DNA from: Melampsora larici-populina 98AG31
Taxonomy: Eukaryota; Basidiomycota; Pucciniomycetes; Pucciniales; Melampsoraceae
Reading direction: 5' to 3'
NCBI RefSeq assembly: GCF_000204055.1
Contig: NW_006768778.1
Coordinates: forward strand, 1,332,783 to 1,396,782
Length of the DNA stretch: 64,000 nt
Made by a program: the position numbers and the translations under genes. This document shows, one piece after another, positions 59,001 through 64,000 of this stretch. The notes beneath the pieces were generated by a model. That model was given only the letters and a program-made list of their open reading frames with translations, was not told the origin of the DNA and did no database searches. Each line of letters begins with the position of its first letter. The first letter of the stretch is position 1.

Positions 59001-59956
59001 GAGGTTCCCGAATCTGGGCCTTTGTACTGAGCACATTTCCATTTGGCTGAGCTTCACTGGCAGTACCGAAGGTTCCATAGGCTGATTGCGTGGTTGGAGC
59101 AGTTGGGAGTGAAGCCAAGGGCATGAAATACTTATGATAAAGTAAGGGTGTGTGTAACAAGCCCAGGAGCGTGATGAACATGATTCGGAGAACAGATATT
59201 ATTAGGTGAACCAAGTTGTAGGTGTTCAAGTTATGCGGCAAAGCGTTGGACTGATAACCTGGATCGATCATCGATAATTGTGAAAGTTAGACTAGAGTTT
59301 TGAAGCATGAGCAGCGATCAAAGCCGTTACTGACCTAAAGAAAAGATCTTGACCACCAAAGCGGTCAATGCAATCTCTCCAAGCCAAGCTTGGGCCACAA
59401 ATAACCGAGTATAGACCTTGCCCCATCCACCTGGCTCTTTTGTGGCGCGTTCTTCCATGCCCATTCCAACGACACATGCCACAAAGGCCACAAAACAGCT
59501 GGTCACATACCAATCTAAACCATGCCAAGCCAGCACGTCTGTAGGTTCCCATACTTTCTCAAGCACGGCTCGTAGACAAATGAGAATACCGTCTGCAAGG
59601 TAGGTAACTAAAATCAAGGCATTGATGATGTAAACAAGCCCGCGACGCGGTTTTTTGACCGGGATGACCACCGGTATTATGCCGTCGACGGGAGCAGGCG
59701 GATTGGCTTGTCTTTGTGTATTGAGAAGTGGAGCATGGGCGCGATCGAAAGATTGAGCATTCGGGAGCGTCTCGTAGCCGACGTTTTGTAGTTTCCAGAC
59801 GAAGTTGGTGAATGCGCGAGATCCAAAGGTCCAAGCCAATGTGAGTATGAGAAAGGCAGGTGTGAGGATCCGAAAGAGGACCAAGGCCTGGTATAGCTGA
59901 AGGTTCAGTTCTTGATCGGTATCCGTAGGAGAAGCGAGGAGGTATGCAAACTTCAT
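56049..59956 (-). CDS. Half-size ABC transporter, HMT1/ABCB6 type
   Basis: Sixteen exons on the minus strand. The first two are 59956-59335 and 59258-58705, the last ends at TAA 56049, and all junctions read in phase to about 900 residues. The N-terminal extension has several membrane segments (residues 1-210 and about 220-260), as in HMT1/ABCB6. A six-helix ABC membrane domain with [20 protein letters not shown] follows. The nucleotide-binding domain is complete: Walker [11 protein letters not shown]-loop in [17 protein letters not shown], signature LSGGEKQR, Walker B VILLDEATS, and H-loop AHRLST. The family moves glutathione- or phytochelatin-conjugated heavy metals, or porphyrins, across vacuolar or mitochondrial membranes. 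The substrate here is inferred from the family only. The second-last exon ends WAKQIR and a 17-residue tail follows. Confidence 0.93.
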
Positions 59957-60467
59957 GATGATATGATTGCTAGACCGATTGGTGAAGAGGCAAATGTATA
60001 AAGCTATATGTAAGCCTTGTGCTGCATCGGTTTCAAAGCTGATGTCGAATCAAATGGGCGATGAGAATGGTAATGATAATCAAAGGATGGTAGAACAAGA
60101 GGAAAGCGTAGAAGTAGAATGGAGAACGAGAAGTTAAGTATGTAGGTACATTGTGTGATATGTAGCCTGACACCTCACGTGACATCTTGCATTCATAGGT
60201 GCACCTTGACCTGGTTTGGCGGTAACTTGAGCATTTTTCTCCCAGATGGCCTTGACGGCCAAGACCTGCAAAGATCCACGAGTAAACATCTCTTCAGAGC
60301 AAGTCAAAAGCGACCATTCAGTCAATATGATTTTATCTCACAAAGATAAGTCTTTACTAGCTTTCAATCACAACAGCATGTAATAATACCGGTTTGCAGT
60401 TAAGGTGCTTGCATATCGCCTCACATCTGATTATATCTCTTGTTTTCAAGTTTATCAATTTGATTGC
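59957..60467. other. Upstream region of the ABC gene
   Basis: 5' flank of the minus-strand ABC transporter gene. No other feature was recognised. Confidence 0.4.
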
Positions 60468-60518
60468 AGATAAAACAATCAAGATGTGGAAGGAAATTCG
60501 TCAGTTCAAGGCCACGAT
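60468..60518 (+). pseudogene. WD40 fragment resembling Prp46/PLRG1
   Basis: Directly after an acceptor-like TTGATTGCAG the sequence reads ADKTIKMWKE, the end of the last WD repeat of the splicing factor Prp46/PLRG1 (which reads ADKTIK-YKED in relatives). It then runs on into unrelated sequence. No other exon of that gene is visible nearby, so this looks like a captured or duplicated 3' fragment. The match is short and could be chance similarity to any WD40 protein. Confidence 0.35.
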
Positions 60519-61991
60519 TAGTGATCCATCAGGTCCACTGAGTCCTCCCCATACAGAGCTTTATGTGCCTAGCCCAAGGAGGACGTGGGTAACTTTGCGC
60601 GCAAACTGGGGACAGTAATATTTGTTTGACAAAATGGATCTTGTCAATCGCCGTGAATCAAGGTGGGTCCCGATTCCCTGATAGCAGTGTCGACACCGCC
60701 TTGCTCTGGGCTGCTTACCCATCAACCCTCGCGGCTTTCACGCGCATCAGTATTGCACAATTTATCCTTCTAAACAACATCAAAGGGCTTTCTCTGGTAT
60801 CCATCTCCCTCGTTGGAATATCAGTGGACTAGCCTTGAACTCTTTCACCACTTTCCTCAATGGGGCAAGCCTTTGCAATGCTGAGTGGGCCTTAAGCGCG
60901 CCCGCCTGGGTGATGAGGGCTCTGCCGCCATGACTCACATTTTGAGACCGGCAACGCGTCCCGTCACGGTCAATATTCACTTTTTAGCCATGGATCAAAT
61001 GGCTACATACACCTCCACGGTCGTGCGTAAGAGTAATTCCAGCCGCTGCCGATATTATCACCTCTAAACTCATCAAGTACTGGTCCTCCTGGCTGATCAA
61101 GCGCTATGTAGCCATGAAGAGGAGTAAGCATTTTGTCTTTCGCCCTCCCCCAGAAAAGGCTTGGGTTTGCTAGTGCTGGACGAAGACCGGATGATCTTAA
61201 CAGTGTTCCATAATTAGGATTGAGGAGATTGATTCATTTAATCCTTTCTACAGCACATTTTCCATGGTCTGCACATGGATGGCGCGTTGAGGGTGGGAGT
61301 TTGCTGATGGGCAAGTTGTATGCACTTCGATTCAATCGTAACGACAAAACATGCAAATTGACTCATTCCGTGCCGCGTTCGTAATGTTGCAAGTTGCATG
61401 CATACTGAGGACTTATTGCTTTGACTTTGGCTATGTTCCGCATCCGCACAGGCATCCTAGACACTGATGAACGGCGGTCCCAAGGCTCAGCCGACTCACA
61501 ATCAACTTCCCGGCATGATTTTGGATACCATGGTATACTTCACCCAGTGGCTCTCTGAAACATTGGGACTCACCAAGCATCCGCAACGGACGTGGCGCGA
61601 GTGAACCCTGAGTGGATCAAGTCTTTATTGGTCATGATATACCGGTAGACAAGCATCAGAAGCGGAAGTCTTCATCACGGTAGAACATGGAATACTTCAT
61701 CAAAACGACAAGCGCGGGGCAAGGGTCAGAATCATCAGCGTTACTAACTAGACCAGAGATGAGTGAATTTTTTGGACATGATTTATGCACCTCTGGTCTT
61801 GCTTCAACGAGTTAAGATAGACCCGTATAGGATTTTCTGCAGCAATCTTTCAATCCAATTTCATTTCGAGTTTATCTTCGTACCCTCTCCTTGAAGACAT
61901 TCCATTTCATTTCTCTTTCAAACTTTGCTTGTTCTCATTGGTTCAGCATACCTAGGTTTAACTCATTCGTATCATCTTAGTGCAGTAAATA
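60519..61991. other. Gene-free stretch of higher GC content
   Basis: GC content is clearly above that of the flanks from about 60530 to 61700. Short pieces read like eroded coding sequence (for example a 45-codon frame from 61468 containing LPGMILDTMVYFTQWLSETL), but no family is recognised and stops interrupt all frames. It may be a decayed gene or element. The right end (61800-61991) is the promoter and leader side of the zinc-finger gene, with CT-rich tracts. Confidence 0.4.
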
Positions 61992-63761
61992 ATGTTTTCG
62001 ACAATTCCTCGCCCTGAATCAGTCAGCCAACCATCTTCAGCTGTGCTGAATCGGTTCTCAACCTTTCGAGATCCTCAACCCATCTCTTCTCCCCTCTCAA
62101 TGTACAATAATTCGCCTGTCCTCACTCCCACCATTGCTTCGCCCGCTCTACCCAAAGGATTTTCTAGTCACTTAAATAGTCCACGGAATTTCAATCATCG
62201 CGACGGACGCACACATATCAAATCCAAAACTTGTCATGGGTTTAGTGAAATCTTCAAGCTTCCTTCAAGCCCATCGGACCAGTTAGCGTCCTTTGCCACC
62301 CATAATGAAAATCCTACTTTCAATGGCTCTTCAACACATCCAACCTGGACACTCAAAAGCCCAGCGGAATTTTCGCGTCGACGCTCCCACACAACCCCTT
62401 CCTCATGTCCAACCGATAGTCAAAATCATGATTCTTATCAAAGTTTTGGGCAAAACTCGCCCTATGGAAACAATCCGCAACCCTTCTCTGACATGATGTC
62501 GATTCCAGACGCTGATTTAGCCTTTACACTGGGAGAACCTTCCTCCAATCTATTTTACACCCATGAAACAAATGCGACTCAATACACAGCCAGACCAATC
62601 GAAGCAACAAGTGAGATGAGGTTTGCTCAAGTCAATGCTGGACAAGAAGGTTCGGAGATCTCTCCACCGCCTATCAAGTTGCCCACAATGGTGCCTAATT
62701 CTATGGTCAGTCAACAAAAACATAAACATGGAGGCAACGGCAACACCGGAGTTCGCAAGACTAAAACGGAAACTGTTGAGAAATCTGACGCGCCTGCTGT
62801 CAGTGTCACTCCAGGAGGTTATGCTCGTAAATATGCTTGCGTCTGGGATGGGTGTGGAAAGGCATTTACAACTAGCGGTCATCTTGCGCGTCACAATAGG
62901 ATTCACACTGGGGAGAAGCGATATGAATGTTTGATGTCAGGATGTCACAGTCGTTTCAGTCGACAGGACAACATGTTACAACAGTGAGCAATATCGCAAA
63001 TAGTTCAAGCATGACATCTCAAGCATGAGATGAATTTCTAACCATGCTCTATCTTTTTCCTCAGCTACCGAACTCATCTCTCCGGAAAATGTCGAAGACT
63101 TCCGTCTGTTTCCTCAACTGCTTCCAGCAATGACAGTAAGAAGACTTCTGATAAACGATCTCGCGAGAAAATGCAAAGCTCAAGTCATGAGACAGATGCA
63201 ACTTCGAATCATCAACCGAAAGAATTTCCAGAGTCGGTCATCGAAAACGATTTCTCCAACATGATAGATTACCATGAAACAGTGCCGATATCAGCTCCTC
63301 CACCAATCTCTGACGAATTTCCTTTGATTTATGACGACAGTACATCATTTACCAATGCTTCATCTTACACATTCTCCCCATACCCTCCCTTTGAACTTCA
63401 AGAAGCGGAGCTCATAATGGCTGAACCAGAAGGCTTTCGTACACATGACATGAATACTTACCTATCCCAAGACCGGGGCTTTCCTCCGTCCGCATGGCCT
63501 TTTGATTATGGCGATCAATCCAACCAGCAAGTCTTCGCTTCATCACAATCCTATCGCGAGTCAGATTTGGTCCACAACCCATTTGGTAACTCGTTCACCA
63601 ATCTACAGTACTCACTCCCGGATGTACCGCAAGATTTGCAAGAATTTTACGAGAGGAATCCTTACGAGGTGAACCATCAGGATATGAGTCCATTTGCTCT
63701 CACTAGGTCACTTCAATCTGAGGGAGGTCAATATTTAGCCTTTGAAGGAAACCACTCATGA
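61992..63761 (+). CDS. C2H2 zinc-finger transcription factor, Nrg1-like
   Basis: Two exons, 61992-62983 and 63065-63761, joined in phase (the intron splits the codon for the first His of finger 2) to 562 residues. Two adjacent C2H2 fingers lie at about residues 281-335: C-x4-C-x12-H-x3-H (KAFTTSGHLARHNRIHTGEK) and a second with RFSRQDNMLQHYRTH. The phrases TSGHLARHNRIHTGEK and RFSR-DN--QHYRTH are typical of Nrg1/Nrg2 and related basidiomycete repressors. The rest is Ser/Pro/Asn-rich and disordered, with an acidic, aromatic-rich C-terminal half (PISDEFPLIYDDSTSF) that could be an activation or interaction region. It probably binds CCCT-like sites. Targets cannot be read from sequence. The start ATG at 61992 follows a CT-rich leader. 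Confidence 0.88.
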
Positions 63762-64000
63762 CTCTTTCGAAGAGTAGAACTAGGAACCTTCAGTAGGTTC
63801 AATACTTAAGTATGGTGAATTTTTTGTATAGTATATTTAGCATAAAAATGTTTTCCAATTTGTTTCTCAATATTTTGCAATTTTGTACCCTTTTTCTGGT
63901 CTTGTCAATATATCTTCTCAGTAGGGCTCCTCTTTTAATGTTTGGACGCAAATGTAATCATGTGTTCTCTTAGTGCTTCTGAATGTTTTACAAACCAACT
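63762..64000. other. 3' flank of the zinc-finger gene
   Basis: AT-rich 3' untranslated or intergenic sequence; nothing else seen before the window ends. Confidence 0.5.

Overview
The window looks like nuclear DNA of a filamentous basidiomycete, most likely a rust fungus (Pucciniales) or close relative. The basis is very intron-dense genes with short GT-AG introns, AT-rich sequence, many nested transposon remnants and MITEs, and small secreted-protein genes. The genus cannot be fixed from sequence alone. Exon joins below were worked out by hand from splice sites, reading phase and family similarity.

Layout. 1-2.7 kb: TIR elements. 2.99-3.71 kb: a kinetochore Nnf1-like gene (+). 5.0 kb: a 40-residue secreted-peptide gene (-). 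5.6-16.9 kb: a transposon graveyard with two solo LTRs of one family in opposite orientation, a Mutator-like long-TIR element with 9-bp target duplication, a PIF/Harbinger transposase split by one solo LTR that itself carries a GC-rich MITE, and several MITEs. 18.06-18.96 kb: ribosomal protein uL22/RPL17 (-). 20.7-28.3 kb: more TIR elements. 28.4-28.9 kb: a secreted-protein candidate (-). 30.8-31.9 kb: a second, decayed Harbinger-type transposase. 32.4-33.7 kb: a TIR element with a GTGCAAGA array.

34.7-37.5 kb is a housekeeping block: uL11/RPL12 (-) and RACK1/Asc1 (+) diverge from a 277-bp promoter, and one RACK1 intron carries a box C/D snoRNA matching U24 (snR24 is the ASC1 intron snoRNA in yeast). 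tRNA-Asp(GTC) and tRNA-Thr(AGT) follow at 38.8 and 39.8 kb. 40.3-41.7 kb holds TIR elements. 42.1-43.75 kb is a GDSL/SGNH-hydrolase-like gene (+). 44.8-51.0 kb is the TORC2 subunit Rictor/Ste20/Tsc11 (-). 53.05-55.06 kb encodes a 561-residue protein I do not recognise (+). 56.05-59.96 kb is an HMT1/ABCB6-type half ABC transporter (-, 16 exons). 61.99-63.76 kb is an Nrg1-like C2H2 zinc-finger factor (+).

Functionally the intact genes serve translation and growth control (RPL17, RPL12, RACK1, U24, tRNAs, Rictor), chromosome segregation (Nnf1), transport (HMT1-like) and transcription (C2H2). The two small secreted proteins are the only candidates for host interaction. I saw no clustered multi-gene system that looks new.
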